Shown: positions 14,435 to 27,291, numbered from the stretch's first letter. The stretch: 64,000 nt of DNA from Balanoglossus misakiensis (GCA_040954595.2 CM082587.2:7068001-7132000); one strand, 5' to 3'. The notes: generated by a model from the letters alone, not told the origin. A program made the numbers and translations.

Positions 14435-14534
14435 CTCCGATCGGCACGTCGAAGTTCGATAACCCCTTGTTGCGCTCCGCCATCATGAGGTTTTCGTCTT
14501 CACTGGGATCTGGTGTCACTCTGTTACTCGACAT
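14435..14534 (-). CDS. putative first coding exon of an unrecognised gene
   Basis: An ATG opens 33 codons on the minus strand: MSSNRVTPDPSEDENLM, then MAERNKGLSNFDVPIG. They end in a strong donor, GGAG|GTAAGGAG, in phase 1. The peptide is acidic and hydrophilic like many cytoplasmic N-termini, and the reading frame closes immediately beyond the donor. The surroundings (13.9-14.65 kb) are the most CpG-rich part of the left third of the window, consistent with a promoter-proximal exon. I recognise no family. Downstream exons should lie below 14.4 kb, and the only candidate is at 13,850-13,924. Confidence 0.4.
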
Positions 14535-14699
14535 GCAACTGTGTTCTGGTTTTGGAACAGTTGTTATTCTCAGAACAGATCATATGCGACACCAGTCATC
14601 CATCCACGCATTCGCTGCGCTGGCAACAGAAGGCGGTATGCAAATATCCCTGAGTGGATGGGATGGAGCTTGCAGGATGCAGGCCCCCTAACATGACAA

Positions 14700-17600
14700 C
14701 AACTTTCTCTCCAACCTGTATATATTACAGTACCGTTTTATAGACGAAGCCAATTTTTTTCTTCCGGATAGCATAATCAGAATCGAAAATAGAAAAAAAA
14801 ATAGAAAAAAAATAGAAAAAAATACCAGTACCCCTAAATATCTTTGAATTTCTTGCTTTTGGATATATTATCAGATCAGCTTCAAGCGGTATTTTCGTAA
14901 TAACCTCATAAAATCAAGAGGTTAATATCGACCATCGGAATCAGTGAATTCTGTGAGTTTCGTTCTCGAGTCTCCGAAGCAAAATCATCTGTTTCGACTT
15001 TTGCCTGGGTCTCAAAAAGAAGCCCCAATTGCCAAAAAGGAAATGGATTACTCCTACTAAATCAACAAACCGTCCAAGGCAAAACCTCGAGCTAGAACTG
15101 CAGATAACAATATTTGAACGAAATAATTGAAATGTTTGCAATTTACTTGGAAAAAAGATTGCAATACATTGCAACTGTTTTGCTATACGAACATCTCTCC
15201 CACTAGCCGGATAAGTGATAAATCATTTACTTCAATCCACCCGCCACTTAACGTTCGGAACAAAATGAAATCCCATTTCCGAAATGGATGAGCTCAAGCT
15301 TTCTTGTTCCTTCAGTCATCCTGCTTCTGTTAAAATGTATCAACTAGGTCCATTGAAATCGTTTCGGCAGACTGATTTCGTATGGGCGTCTTGCATCACC
15401 TGTCAGTTGAGATGTGATATATGCACACCGGTACAACTGTAGGCCTAAACCCCAAGAGTGCCAAAAAGAAAGTCTCGCGATAGTAGTTTTGCTGTGCAGC
15501 GGTTTTTTTTTTTTTACATTAAAGATCGCTTTTGTCACCAGTAAGTTTGTTTAATTATGATAATAACAATTCCAAGAAAGAACATTTCTGAAATATTGCG
15601 TTTGCAAACATATATTCAGTATGATTATGTGACTTGGTGGACTTACGATTGCCCATGATTTATTTTATGTATTTAGAAGAAGAAAAAACAAAAAGCTGTT
15701 AAATTACATATAGCACTATATACTAGTATGGGGTTACCGTTCAATATTTCCAGTTGATCTTTGCACAATAACGACTACTATTATTCATCCGTTTTGGAGT
15801 GCGTCTTTACTGTTTAAGAGATACTTTCAAAAGTTGCTGTTTACGCGAAAACAGAAGTCCCATTACGGGCATAACAAATTAGACTGTAGAAAGCATAATT
15901 TGGCTAAGTCTCTCAAGAATTTTTTATTTCCATTTCGGAGCAGAGAAATTACGGTCAGTTGCACCATAAAAACGACGTAACCCTCCCCATTATCATTGTG
16001 TAAAAAATAAACAAAACGTTGTTTGATATACAGAGGTTGGGGGCGCTACATCATATTGGTGATGGAACCATGGCCATGGAACCATGTGTTTTGTGTCCAA
16101 ACTTACACACTTGCTTTCTCATCAATTTTTTTGTGATGACTCTAATTTTTTACTCTCAATTTTAAGAGAGAATTATATAAAGTTGCCTTAAACATAATAC
16201 ACATATATGTATGAGAACACATTGATTTTCAAGGTGCATACATCTCAATCTCATTTGCACAACTTACAACATGTACAATGGCTTGCTTCTAGTAAGAAAT
16301 TCACAGGCACATAATTTAGTTTGGTAGGAAAAGAAATGTTTAATTGAAATACTAAATCAAAATACATTTTTTTTTCACTTTGTCACATAAGTTTTTCACA
16401 ATACACAGAAAGAAATGTGAGCAATGCCCAACTTATCACAGCATACAAATCTATGGAGAAAGTTCTGCTGTTGATAACAGCAAGCCTGATCACTTGGTAA
16501 TAATTCAATCTATCCATTTGCCCGCTAAACCTAACACTGTCAAGTGAATCGGATGCAAGTAAAGATGTCAATCTTATGCCTTCAACAGACAGGTTTATTT
16601 GTTTCCTAGCGACTGCCTTCATGTTCTTGAAACATAACCATTGTGCCAATAGTTTTCCTCCTGCGTTCTTTCACTTGAAACTGTGCTGTGTAGAAACAAG
16701 CTTAAAATGGTACACGGTGACACCTTTCCATTCTGAATTCAGCTTAAAAAACAATCTCTGATACAGTACAAGAATGAGCCCTGGAAGCCTATTTGCAGCG
16801 TACAAATTGATAAATAAGGTCTGGGTAGTAGTGTCTCTAAACCACATACAGTCAAGCAATCATGTGCGTTGTGGGGTATTCATATAACTTTTCTGGATCT
16901 TGACATACCAAGGAATCAACACAGAATCGTGTCACCTTGGCAACCATGAAATTGAAATACAGCCAATCACTGATTTTCAATGGGTGGCACACTAAGACAT
17001 GCCTCTTTGACCATATATAGACTTATGTAAATCAGTGGTGACCTTTTAAGTACATGTACAGTAATTGTAGATGATGCTGAAGCACGAAATCAGTCTACTT
17101 TGGATCAGGAAGTCGTGCACAAGTCTAGATGTAATGAGTAGGTGTTTGTCCATACATTATACTAACGATTTTAACCATAAAATGTGCAAGATGTATCAGT
17201 GTTTCCCATACCCAATGAAATAATCTTCAATATCAGAAGACTTGTCAATGATCGGCAAGATTACAGTGTTCAGGCCGGGTACAAATATATGACCCAGGAG
17301 TCTGCATTACATTTGTGTTGCGATGAATGTGAAAAGTTGCATTACATTTTAGCTATATTGCCCAACTGTATACATATTACAGTGAAGTTGAGCAAATTAA
17401 GACGAATGAAAACTATTTTCCCCATAGGTGTATTTTATAGTAAAATACTGGTACCAGTAGATTACCACACATTTCTTGCAATTTTTTTTTAAATACAGAA
17501 AATATCAGGATTATCATACATAAATAGGAACGTTTTTTTTCAGAGTAGATTCAAGGATTCCTTATAAAATATACATGTACTTGAAGAGCATTGCGATTGT

Positions 17601-18805
17601 CAATTTTATACTCTTTTGTCAAATGTGACATTTTACATATGCCAGGAATGAATGTAAATCTCAGGGAATCCATTACAAGCTGCTTTTATATCACATTGGA
17701 TTATTGATAACAAAATCAAAATCATGCATATGTGTTACTGTTAATTTTAACATGCTTCAACATTGGCAGCTAGTGTGTTGAGAACGTTAATAGCTGGGCT
17801 AGCCAAGCTGTTACAAGGCTACATTGGCAGCGGTGAATACAGAAACAAACCAACCCACTTAAAGTTTCTTGTCTGTAGTGTAACCCTCTTATTACAAGCA
17901 ATAGGTTAAACCAAGACAAAGGAACATAGTGGGTGGCAAAGAAACTTGCGATTTCTTACATAGATTCAACTGCTCGGTATTTGATGCACATGTATTTCTA
18001 CATTCATTCAACGTGTAGGGGCAAATATTCTGGCTTATACATGTATGTGATTTCAAACACTTCCAAAGAGGAGTGTTTTTAACCCCTTCACCGCCAATAG
18101 TTTGGTCCAAACCCATTGTATTCTGTGGTAAAGTTGGACCTTTTTAAATGGAAATGGGGGTGAAAGGGTTAGGGGAATCCTTGAATCTCATCCTACTTGA
18201 AGCACACCACCATAGGCATATAAGAGTAATACACACTTATCCGTTACAGCTATAGAAACACTCTCAAGTAAGTGTTGACATCTATACGTCTACAAAAACT
18301 GAGCGGTGAAAAAAAACAGAGTTGAGTACGCTGGCACAAAAGAAGACTGAAGGTTTACATGTTTCAACTTCAACATGCAGGACATATATATCACCAGACA
18401 GTTTCACATGCCCACAAAGCACCAACAGCTCTTCTATGACGGAAATACAGTCAAGTGGGCAAACTTTTTCTTCAATATTTTTTCTTTCTGTAAATTAGGA
18501 ATCTTGTAAATTACTTTTGTCGTTTCTTTTGCCAGGAAAAAATTGTCAGGTTTTGCGTTCAAGCTGTAAAGTAGGGTTACTTTCAGTGGATCTCAAAACC
18601 ATGCAAATGAGCAGCGGAGTTTGGGTGGGTCGCCTACTAACAACTTTTCACATCTCGGAGTTGAATTTACATCTTTTAGGAACACATTTTTGACAAAAAG
18701 TCACATGGGGGGAAATCTTGTCGATATTATCACGTAAAGTAAAAATCTCGCCGAGCCCATCCAAAGATTGAAAACTAGAGGAATCTGTATTATCAAACAA
18801 GATTT
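14700..18805. other. 4-kb non-coding stretch
   Basis: AT-rich and without a coding frame I can support. The right end, just left of the CSNK2B last exon, probably contains the CSNK2B 3' untranslated region, but I found no unambiguous polyadenylation signal on the minus strand close to 18.8 kb. One CCCTTTCACC-family copy lies at 18,080-18,171. Confidence 0.5.
18080..18171. repeat. CCCTTTCACC palindromic repeat family, copy 2
   Basis: Starts TAACCCCTTCACCGCCAATAG and ends GGGGGTGAAAGGGTTAGG, with TTTGGTCCAAACCCATTG between. The end arms are inverted to one another. It lies about 630 bp beyond the CSNK2B distal stop codon, so it may fall in that gene's 3' untranslated region. Confidence 0.7.
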
Positions 18806-18935
18806 TTAGTGACAACATTGCTTATAGTGGGGTTTTGTGGTGCGTGGCCGGGTGGTAGCGGCAGTGCGATTACGAGATGACGCAGCCTGGGCTTGGATCT
18901 GGTATGCTGTCGGGTGTATCTTGAACCCATACAAT
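18806..18935 (-). CDS. CSNK2B: CSNK2B alternative last exon, distal (6b)
   Basis: Acceptor TCTTGCAG is followed by codons that join AG|A to give R, then [20 protein letters not shown] and a basic, Thr/Arg-rich tail ([18 protein letters not shown], then QCCH) before TAA at 18,806. It is homologous to the exon at 19,079-19,184 and shares the same phase, so splicing from exon 5 can reach either one. The conserved YGFKIHP, which in the family contributes to the alpha/beta interface, is retained. The total product would be 228 residues. Confidence 0.88.
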
Positions 18936-21172
18936 CTGCAAGACGGAAAAAACAACAGCAGAGAGGAAAACGGATTAAAGGAATGGAAAATCTCTCTCGC
19001 TCTCTTTTTGACGCTCTCTTGCTATGCCTATGGGGTGGCTACAAAGTTAGATTATATACAACATGCAGGGGGCCCCGGTCACTTGTTGTGTTGACCGCTG
19101 GTGCGTGGTAAAGCAGAGCGGTTGCGTGATGCTGCCTGGCATTGCAAATCGTAGGCCAAGGGATGAATCTTGAAACCATACAATCTGTATACATGGAAGA
19201 TACAGAAGAAAAAAAAACAAGGCACAGATTGTGTTACACCTTGTTGTCCACTCACATGACTAATCTAAAGATGTCAATTATCATGAAAAAAAAATAAAAG
19301 ATAAAAAAAGTAAAATATGAAGGAAAAAAAATGTAGGGACGGTGACCTTTTGGCAAGCATCTGCAACCTTTAACTGCACAGCACAGACGTTTATCCGCCA
19401 GCTTTTTTTTAAGCATTTCTCTGATGTTACAAGTTGCAATTCTATTCACTGCAATCAAAAACTACACCTAGTGAAATACACGCACAAGCTCCTGGTTTGA
19501 TAATATGGCATGAACGGTGAAGTACGTGAATCAATAGCCGACGGTGCGACAATGCAATGAAGGAAGAAGAGAAACGGGTACCTTGGAACAAATTGATTGG
19601 GCGGACGTTTAGGTCTGTTCTCCGGGTGCACCATGAACAGCATGTGAGGAAACCCGGTGCCGAAGTAGGCCCCATCAGTGTGGTGGTGACGCGACGACTT
19701 CGGGGTGTACACATCCTGACATTTGGGACAATACAGTTTGACCATGGCTTCACCAGGTACATCGGACAACCCTGCAAGGCAATCATAAGGTGGTCAAATG
19801 CAATCAAGAACAATGGAGACAAGAAAAATGGAGAGCATTTTTAATAAAAATTATTTAGACAAATAAGAAGTCTCACGCAACAGTTTTAGAAAATAGCTTT
19901 CCGTGTCCAATACCATTATAAATGAATAGACATTCCATCAATAAAGACTTACCTATTGGTAAACAATGCTGATTTTCACAATATACCCGTGGACAGTGGC
20001 CAAAATCACCTTGAAGGTACTTTTCAAGCTGTTTGGAAACAGACAAAAGTAACTGTAAGATTTATGATTTTGAATGACAATACGACCGCATCACTCATTC
20101 TAAGTAAGCCCTGTTATAGTTCACGAGTGTCACAAGTTCCAGAAACAGTTGACTACTGACGATTCTTCCACTCACCCCAAAAACATCCATATACCATGTG
20201 GGGCTGTGTGCAGAAGCCCAACACAACATCGACAACACAGCAAATGTTCACAAAAGTCAAGACACAGACACAGTAATGAATACTGGATCCTTACCATCAG
20301 AGCAATGCCTCTGTTTGTCATGATAAACCTTGCATGGATCAATCCATATAGCATTTCAGCTGCCTGTTCTATGAGATCGCTCTGGTTGGGGTTTTCTTCA
20401 AGATCGTCATCTGTTTAAGAAATTCAAATTTGATTTCAACACCATCATGACAAAGTAAAATCAGGATATAACTTAAATGCAAGTCTTCTGGACGTTAGAA
20501 CTCTGGCCAGTGATAATGTATGATTGTCATTTACTACTAAGCTTTGCCTGTTGACCGTACATGTACATTTGTATTGACAGCCAGGAGTGCCAATAACAAT
20601 TTTGAGAAGGACCTAGGCTTTACTTTCTTACAAAATGTCACACCTCTCACATGTTGGGGGTGGCCAAATCATGTATTGCACATGTACTTACCTGGTTCCA
20701 AGTCTAATATCATATCTAAAGCTTGTCTGTAATGTGGAACTTGCTCATTTAAACCTGTTAAATTAAATTTATCTTGAATATAATCTTCATCAACCTGGAT
20801 GTGTCAATTAAAAAAAACAGCAACAAAGATCGATGTTAGTAAAAAAAAAGATAATTGCCTGAGGTGAAATGTAGATGAAACCTACATTTCTTATGAAACC
20901 AGGATTGAGACCAAAATTAGATCTATGTACTTCTAGCTTCACTTTTAGATAGTACGGTAGTGGTATATAAGTAGCTATGATGGCATATTTTGAATATGAT
21001 GGAAGGGACCTTGCCAACTGCTACAACTTCTCTTGTATCTGCAGTTTAGTGTTGCACTTGTAAACTAGGTGTTCATACTTAGGAAATAAAAGCAACAAAC
21101 CTCACAAAAAAATTCATTCCCCCTGAGCCCACAAAACCATGATATCCACGACACTTCTTCTGAACTACTCAT
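18806..21172 (-). CDS. CSNK2B: casein kinase 2 regulatory subunit beta
   Basis: Regulatory subunit of the CK2 tetramer: it dimerises through a zinc finger and docks two catalytic alpha subunits. Coding exons on the minus strand are 21172-21101, 20794-20692, 20410-20295, 20028-19953 and 19771-19582, followed by one of two alternative last exons, 19184-19079 or 18935-18806. All junctions are GT-AG and in phase. The protein is 220 or 228 residues (human 215). It opens [20 protein letters not shown], the autophosphorylation segment, keeps [20 protein letters not shown], and has zinc-finger cysteines at 109, 114, 137 and 140 exactly as in human, then [21 protein letters not shown] non-canonical Cys119 replaces the usual PM. 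The start is the only ATG giving the conserved N-terminus. A non-coding first exon probably ends at 21,380. The gene is head-to-head with POLE3. The identity is essentially certain. Confidence 0.97.
19079..19184 (-). CDS. CSNK2B: CSNK2B alternative last exon, proximal (6a)
   Basis: Acceptor TGTATACAG precedes codons giving [20 protein letters not shown], then [15 protein letters not shown] and TGA at 19,079, for a 220-residue protein. It is the nearer of two tandemly duplicated last exons to the common exon 5. Its own stop codon means a transcript must use either this exon or the distal one, not both productively. Its tail differs from that of 6b except for the shared LYGFKIHP...AY...Q.QAAS core and an RNR motif. 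Confidence 0.9.
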
Positions 21173-21380
21173 TTCCTAAAAAGATAACAAAATGTGTTAA
21201 ATTCTATACTATGACACTGAGTGTTATTATTCATAGTTCATCTACCATGTTTGCATTGCAGTGCAGCACTCTGAACTAGCTCGGGCCGGTCAGCCCGTGC
21301 AAAGGGGAAACATACTCAAAACTCCCGTTCCGCAGGTAAAGAGGCTGAATATCTTACTATAAAATAAAAAGATACTTACG

Positions 21381-21940
21381 TGATGTTGATGATATACTAA
21401 TTTCTCAAATAAATAATGAAATGATCGGGTTTCGATACAATTTTCTCCCGAGAATGGCTGTACTACGCTGTCATCTCGACATTAATCTCTCAGTACGCAT
21501 GCTCGAAATGTGAACGTATCTTCTAGTAAAACGCGCTACGATTGGTTTATATTTTCTGGCTAACATTTTAACTTATATTGCCAATCTCTTTTTCAGCAAG
21601 AAGGAAGGTATGCAGTTTCTGTAACGTTGAATTTTAGTGAGCAAATATACAAATTTATGGTCGCAAAGTTTTCATATTCCTTAATTTTATAATAACCATT
21701 CAAATCTAAACCCACCCCATCGGTAGATACACCAATCAAAGTCAATGTAACATTGAGATTCAACGAACTAATTTCCTGGCACATTATTATCACAATGTGG
21801 CTTTTTATTTGCAAATGTACTTTATGGAGGAATATCGACGGTTCAAGAATGATCCGTGGAACATAGATTTTGAACGAAATACAAGTAAATATTGCTATGA
21901 GCTGTGCAATGCGGGAAAGTTTCACTTTTCCCGGTCCGTG
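21381..21940. promoter_or_regulatory. divergent promoter region, CSNK2B / POLE3
   Basis: This segment separates the two divergently transcribed genes. A non-coding CSNK2B exon appears to end at 21,380, where the minus strand reads CATCAC|GTAAGTATC. A CCAAT box on the minus strand lies at about 21,541-21,545, just upstream of the likely CSNK2B start. On the other side a non-coding POLE3 exon seems to end at 22,043 (GAGG|GTAAGC), with an ETS-like CTTCCGG near 22,024. No TATA box is evident. Transcription start sites are inferred. Confidence 0.45.
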
Positions 21941-22457
21941 GTCTCAGTCCGTCTTTCTTGTCGTCGAGGGCGCACCACGTTCCCATCATGCCTTGTTTCT
22001 GGCGCGTATTTTCATCGTGATGTCTTCCGGGTTTGTGTAGAGGGTAAGCATGGTTCTGTTGTTTACATCTTGCGAGCGACATAATCTTACTAGTCTATGA
22101 AAATCAGTCCATATTTGCAATAAAGGGTGGTACTGAATACATGCCCTACAAACGGGACAGCTTTATTGTTAAAAAGAGGAAGTGTACATGCCTGTGTTTA
22201 CCTCCCAGCTCTAGTACCTACAATCAATCATTGCACTGATCTTCATGTGATGACTGATGTTGTCATTTTGGTTGTTGGTACGAAAAAACCCGGCCAACTC
22301 CCAATACCTCTGCGTCTGATGCTCAGAGCTTCATTGCAATCTCTCTATTTACAATAGCAGTTCTTTTGAGGAAGAAATGTTATGAATTTTAAAAGTTTCT
22401 CTATTTTACATCAGGTAGATTTTATTTATACACTGGCAGTGATTGACAAGTCTAGAG

Positions 22458-23732
22458 ATGGCAGAGCGACCTGAAGATTTAAATTTACCCAACTCAGTGG
22501 TTGCAAGAATTGTCAAAGAAGCTGTAAGTATACAGTCAATGAACGGAATTCTAAATGTCATATTTATCCTGATACATGATTTCAGCGATTGTTTTGCAAT
22601 TTTGATGAATATCCTGCCTTGGTAATGACATACTTTCAGTTCAGACTTTTTTGTTGAAATCTTACAATACAGTACAACTCAGTCTATAATGCAAGATCTG
22701 TTTTTTTCTGTCAGATACCAGATGGCGTGAATGTATCGAAAGAAGCCCGCAGTGCCATATCCAGAGCGGCCAGTGTCTTCGTGCTCTATGCTACAGCATG
22801 GTATCCTTGGTTTAATACCAGTGCATTCAACGAATAGGGTCAAATCACAGGTTTAGGGGTAAAACAATTAAATGCTCCACATAGTAAGAATTCAAATAAT
22901 AGTTTGAACAATTTTCTAGTGACATGATAAAAAAAAATTCCGCTATTTTGGTACCAAAATAGCAGAATTTTTGGGGGTAGATTGTCCATAGGTGTAGGTA
23001 AAACCAGGGTATGTGGTAAAACTGATAGAAATATTCCATGTCACAAGATGCAAATTTCCAGTCCTATGTCCATCCTACATGTAAGACCCAGTGTTGTGCT
23101 TTCCTTGTAATAGTAGCTGTTTAAGACTTGCAGTTTCCTTAATTCCGTTGTCAGTGCCAATAACTTTGCTTTGAAAGGAAAACGGAAAACACTAACAGGA
23201 GCCGATGTCTTGTCCGCACTGGAAGAGATGGAATTTGAACATTTTGTAGATCCACTCAGAGATAGTCTTGAAGGTTTGTATGCCATTTTGTTTTGTTAAG
23301 AGTTTAACCATCACTTGGGCATATTTTTAATCATTTCACAGTCTTTCTATTAATTCTTAATGCATTTCAACTGAACATTGTAAGTTGGAGTGCAGTATTG
23401 GAAACATCAGTCACACACAAAAAAAAACATCCAGTATGCATCTTTTTATGTGTGTCACTATCACTAGCCAACGTACAACATTTTGTGGATGTCAATAACT
23501 TTGTCATGTGACCCCTGCAGCGTTTAAGAGAGAGCAGAAAGGAAAGAAGGAGGCGACGGAGAAGAAGAAGAAAATCAAGGCAGATGCAGAGAAATCACAA
23601 GCCGAGAACGACGAGGACAAGATGGAACAGGAGAGCGACGACGAAAATGAGGATGCGGATGAAAGTAAAGATGATGATGATGAAGAGGAGGAGGGCGATA
23701 GCGATGTTATTGAAATCAAAGATGATGACTAA
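22458..23732 (+). CDS. POLE3: DNA polymerase epsilon subunit 3 (histone-fold, CHRAC17-like)
   Basis: Small nuclear histone-fold protein that pairs with POLE4 in DNA polymerase epsilon and with CHRAC1 in the CHRAC remodeller. Exons are 22458-22523, 22715-22800, 23155-23273 and 23521-23732, all GT-AG and in phase, giving 160 residues (human 147). It starts [20 protein letters not shown], then [59 protein letters not shown]: the three-helix H2B/NF-YB-type fold at about residues 9-85. The C-terminal third is [15 protein letters not shown] followed by a long Asp/Glu tract, as in POLE3. The start is the ATG encoding the conserved [12 protein letters not shown] probable 5' non-coding exon ends at 22,043, and an AATAAA lies 206 bp past the stop. 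Confidence 0.97.
22935..22970. repeat. palindrome in POLE3 intron 2
   Basis: A near-perfect 36-bp inverted repeat centred on GGTACC (AAATTCCGCTATTTT / AAAATAGCAGAATTT) that would form a stem with almost no loop. There is no flanking target duplication I can identify. Confidence 0.7.
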
Positions 23733-23937
23733 CCCAGCAGAGTGATAGCTTCCACAGCATTCTCACATTTACACAGCCAGCATGGTGCATTCAAAAGACA
23801 TTGGTTGGAGTTCAGAAAAATGTATAGTATTTCTTGGACAATTACTGTGATGACCATTTTGTCATCTAAAACTTCAGACTGTGTTCGTCAGTTTCTTCCA
23901 TTGCAGTACATGTGAAAATCCACCTGCAGAAATGTTC

Positions 23938-23943
23938 AATAAA
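23938..23943 (+). terminator. POLE3: POLE3 polyadenylation signal
   Basis: AATAAA, 206 bp downstream of the POLE3 stop codon and followed by a T-rich tract, the expected layout of a cleavage and polyadenylation site. Confidence 0.65.
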
Positions 23944-23949
23944 AGTTTT

Positions 23950-26900
23950 TTTTTTATAATTCTGTCAGTCTCATGTTAGTTAATTCACTTGTAGGGGACA
24001 TACATGTAAATTATGGAATGTACAGTAGAACATATGTGATTGCGTACCAATCAATCGGTATCAAGCAAGCTTTGTGGAACAGTTTCGCAAGGGTGCTTTT
24101 GATTGGTCACTTCACTCCTCAAACAGGTGTACAAAAACCTATGACAAAAGGCATTCCAACTTCAAGGCACTGCATATTGCCAATATGACACTACCCCCCC
24201 CCCCCTCAATGATCTATGATGTCATTTGGAAGGTTTCTTACAAGCCAGCTTTCGAAGAATACTTGCACGAAATAACACGTTCAGTACATACAAGGCCCAA
24301 CAGATGACACAAAGACAAGACACTTCATTTAGATTTCACTTTAATAATATCAGCATTTTTAGCATCTCATCTGAGTTGCTTCAGTTCATTTCTATGGAGA
24401 TAATCACAAATCTGCAAATCACAATAAATTTGTTCTGGAAAAATTTAGCCATAACCGTAAATTCCGTTTCTGGCTACAACGAAGAAAAAAATTAAGTTTT
24501 CTGACCAAAATTAAATACAAAGATTATACTGGTTGACTGCTTGCTCTGTGCTTTGAACACAGCCAAAAATTGCACAATTCTAGAACTCAATAAATACAGG
24601 AAATTGAAAATTCTACAGCGGAAATATTTATGATTGAAATGAAAATGGAAGTGCTGATTGGGATGAAACCCACTGTTTTCTCTATTGACATGAAAGTAAT
24701 CTCGATGTGCAATGGCGCTTTAACCGTAAGCCTACCATCCCTAATTCCCTCTGGAGTGGCCCGATTCTACAATTGAACTCAATGGATTTGGACCAAACCA
24801 TGATGGGGAAAAGGTCGAAAGTGGTACTTCTTAGTGTCTTTCATGTACACACACTGGTTTTAAATCGTACACATAGTATGTACTTATTAAGTAACATGAA
24901 AGTCCTGGTTGAAATTCTGGAAATAAAACTTGTGCTATATTGTTGGTTACATGACAGTGCCTATTGTTTTTTTTTAACTTTAAGCAGTATCTCTCACTAA
25001 TTCAAATACTGGCAGTGGGAATTGAGCTGAACATGAATATATCTTCCAAATAAGTAAACAAGTTGTGTCTACTATTAAAATATTTCCAAACATTTGTTTC
25101 TTTACCGACGGCAACAACTTTGACAAATCAAAGGAAGTATATATGTTTGTTATTATAACTCAAGGAAAGAATATTGTCGATTATTTTACAGAAAAAAAAT
25201 TTGTTTTAACACAAACATGAAAACTGTTATGGAATTGACATGACATTTTCTTGGTAAAGCAGAACCCTTTTGTTCATATGTGAAGTTTAACTTCAAGGTG
25301 AAGGATGGTTCTTCCCTTATTAAACCTAACCCTTCCCCTACCGATGCCTATTCTGATAGGTGGGGGAGTAGCAGGACGGAAAATGCCCAGGGGGAAAACA
25401 TAGTGACACTGGTCTAGATATATTACTGTACAGAACTGGATTTTTTTTTCACAGGAAGGTAGATTGACTGCATTGATAGTCTGGTAAATGCGGCTATGGA
25501 ACACATTCAGGTTAGGATTCGGAAATCTGTGTAAACTTGTATGCAGGCACTATACGGCTAAAAGTAGGCCACAGCTCGCGATATTCAGTAGAATTCAGAA
25601 TGAATCTGATTCTGAAGTAAATGTCAGAACAACTTATACCAGCCTTGGAAAATTTACAAGCACACATGAAGACAGATATGATTTCTTCACACATCTGACT
25701 TGAACTACTAGTATTCGACATAACTACCCTGTCGGTATTTAAAAATTACACAAGTATTTCTGAACAGAAAGCATGATAAATGATAGGATAGTACATTATA
25801 TTTTGTCACATATCAATAAACTTAGCCACACATGGTGTGATGGAACACACTACACACAGTGCATAAACCAACTGGAAATGAAAAACTTAATCATTTCCTT
25901 ATAAATATTTACTCAGAACTGCCAAGAAAAAAACTATTTCGCTTGGTAGCTTTAGATAAACTCCTAATCTACATGATTACAAAGCATGCAAAAATCAGAA
26001 TACATATACAAATATATTGCATTTAAGTCACAGTTTTGACATATTTTGGCTCATTTTTTGTTCTTTACATTGTTCTCCATAAAAACTTTTCTCATGGAGA
26101 ATGCCGTCAAGTGATGAGTCTCTACATCGAGGGAGTAACTCTCCAAAAAATGTGAGTCTTCTGATCAAAGCCACATAAAGTCACTGCTGAGACATAGAAG
26201 CGACTTCCAGGTATTTACTTCACTTGCCCGACATATTTATGAAGAAGGGTCCTCTCACATATCTGAGTTTTCATGTCTCTCGATTTATCAACATTTTTTG
26301 GTATTAATATTCACATCATCACAATTCACGTTAAAAGTCCAGCCATACATCATATTGATGGTTCATATATTTTCTGCACTATGATTCTTAATTATGAAAG
26401 CAAACACGTCCCCATAGTGCCAAAGTTCTCACAAAAATATAATCTGTTTTGAGTTGCAACTTCAAAAACGTCACTTCCTACATCCAATGAATCTTGTTCT
26501 TTTACACACAATAACATTTAAGGGCATATTATACAGGCACAGGAATTTCAATTCTATATGATACAATATTTCCACAGCAACTTCTATAAATTGAGACGAA
26601 GAAAATGATGAAGAAATCACAGTTCTGTTCTTTCATCATTTTGGAAAAATGTAATTGATTACAAGACCCAGCTTTCGCTCATCTTTAAAATCTGTCAAAT
26701 CAAGCCAGCTGACTTCACAAATCTTCAAAATAGACGGCATAGAAAGTTGATAACTTACACAGCCTGGGTAACAACACATGGCAATGGCAATATTCTAAAG
26801 TTTTTTTGATAGTTAAAACATTTTTCCTTATTCATTTCAAGATGGAATGAGTACTGCTGGTAGACTATGTAAATGTCAGTTTGCAAAAGTTGTGTCAACA

Positions 26901-27288
26901 TCATCCATTACTCTCAGTGGAGGAAAACTTGCAAAAAAAAAAGAAGAAAAAACTGACAGAATTTACCAGTTCAACCACCCAACCAGTTTTCTTGTGTATG
27001 GATGCACCAACATCTGACACAAAACATTAGCAGACAGTAATCCAATTTTGAGACTGAAATGAAATTTCATTTACAACCAGGAAAAAGAGCAAATGAAGGA
27101 GTTGTCTATGCACTCCAATTCAACATAAATCTTGTGTCTGCACATTGCAATAACAATAAGATAAAGAAGAAGAAAGAACGTTTCAGTAATGCCCAAGAAA
27201 ACAAAGTCAAATCCAGCTCTTTGTTCTACATCGCTCACTTGGATATATCTACACTGTTGCCTTTTTTACACCAGAATATATGAACAGT
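23950..27288. other. 3.3-kb intergenic stretch
   Basis: Non-coding AT-rich sequence between POLE3 and the 800-bp MITE. It holds a poly(C) run near 24,187 and a degenerate CCCTTTCACC-family copy at about 24,712-24,820 (AACTCAATGG, then TTTGGACCAAACCATG). I see no coding exon or structured RNA. Confidence 0.5.
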
Positions 27289-27291
27289 TTA

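Noticed and set aside
18834-19190. Two tRNA-derived SINE copies, because GTGGCCGGGTGGTAG looks like an A box
   Set aside because: Read on the minus strand both segments are CK2-beta last exons with conserved LYGFKIHP, good acceptors and correct phase. The B box was poor.
23504-23719. Serine-rich minus-strand frame
   Set aside because: It is antisense to the acidic tail of POLE3 exon 4.
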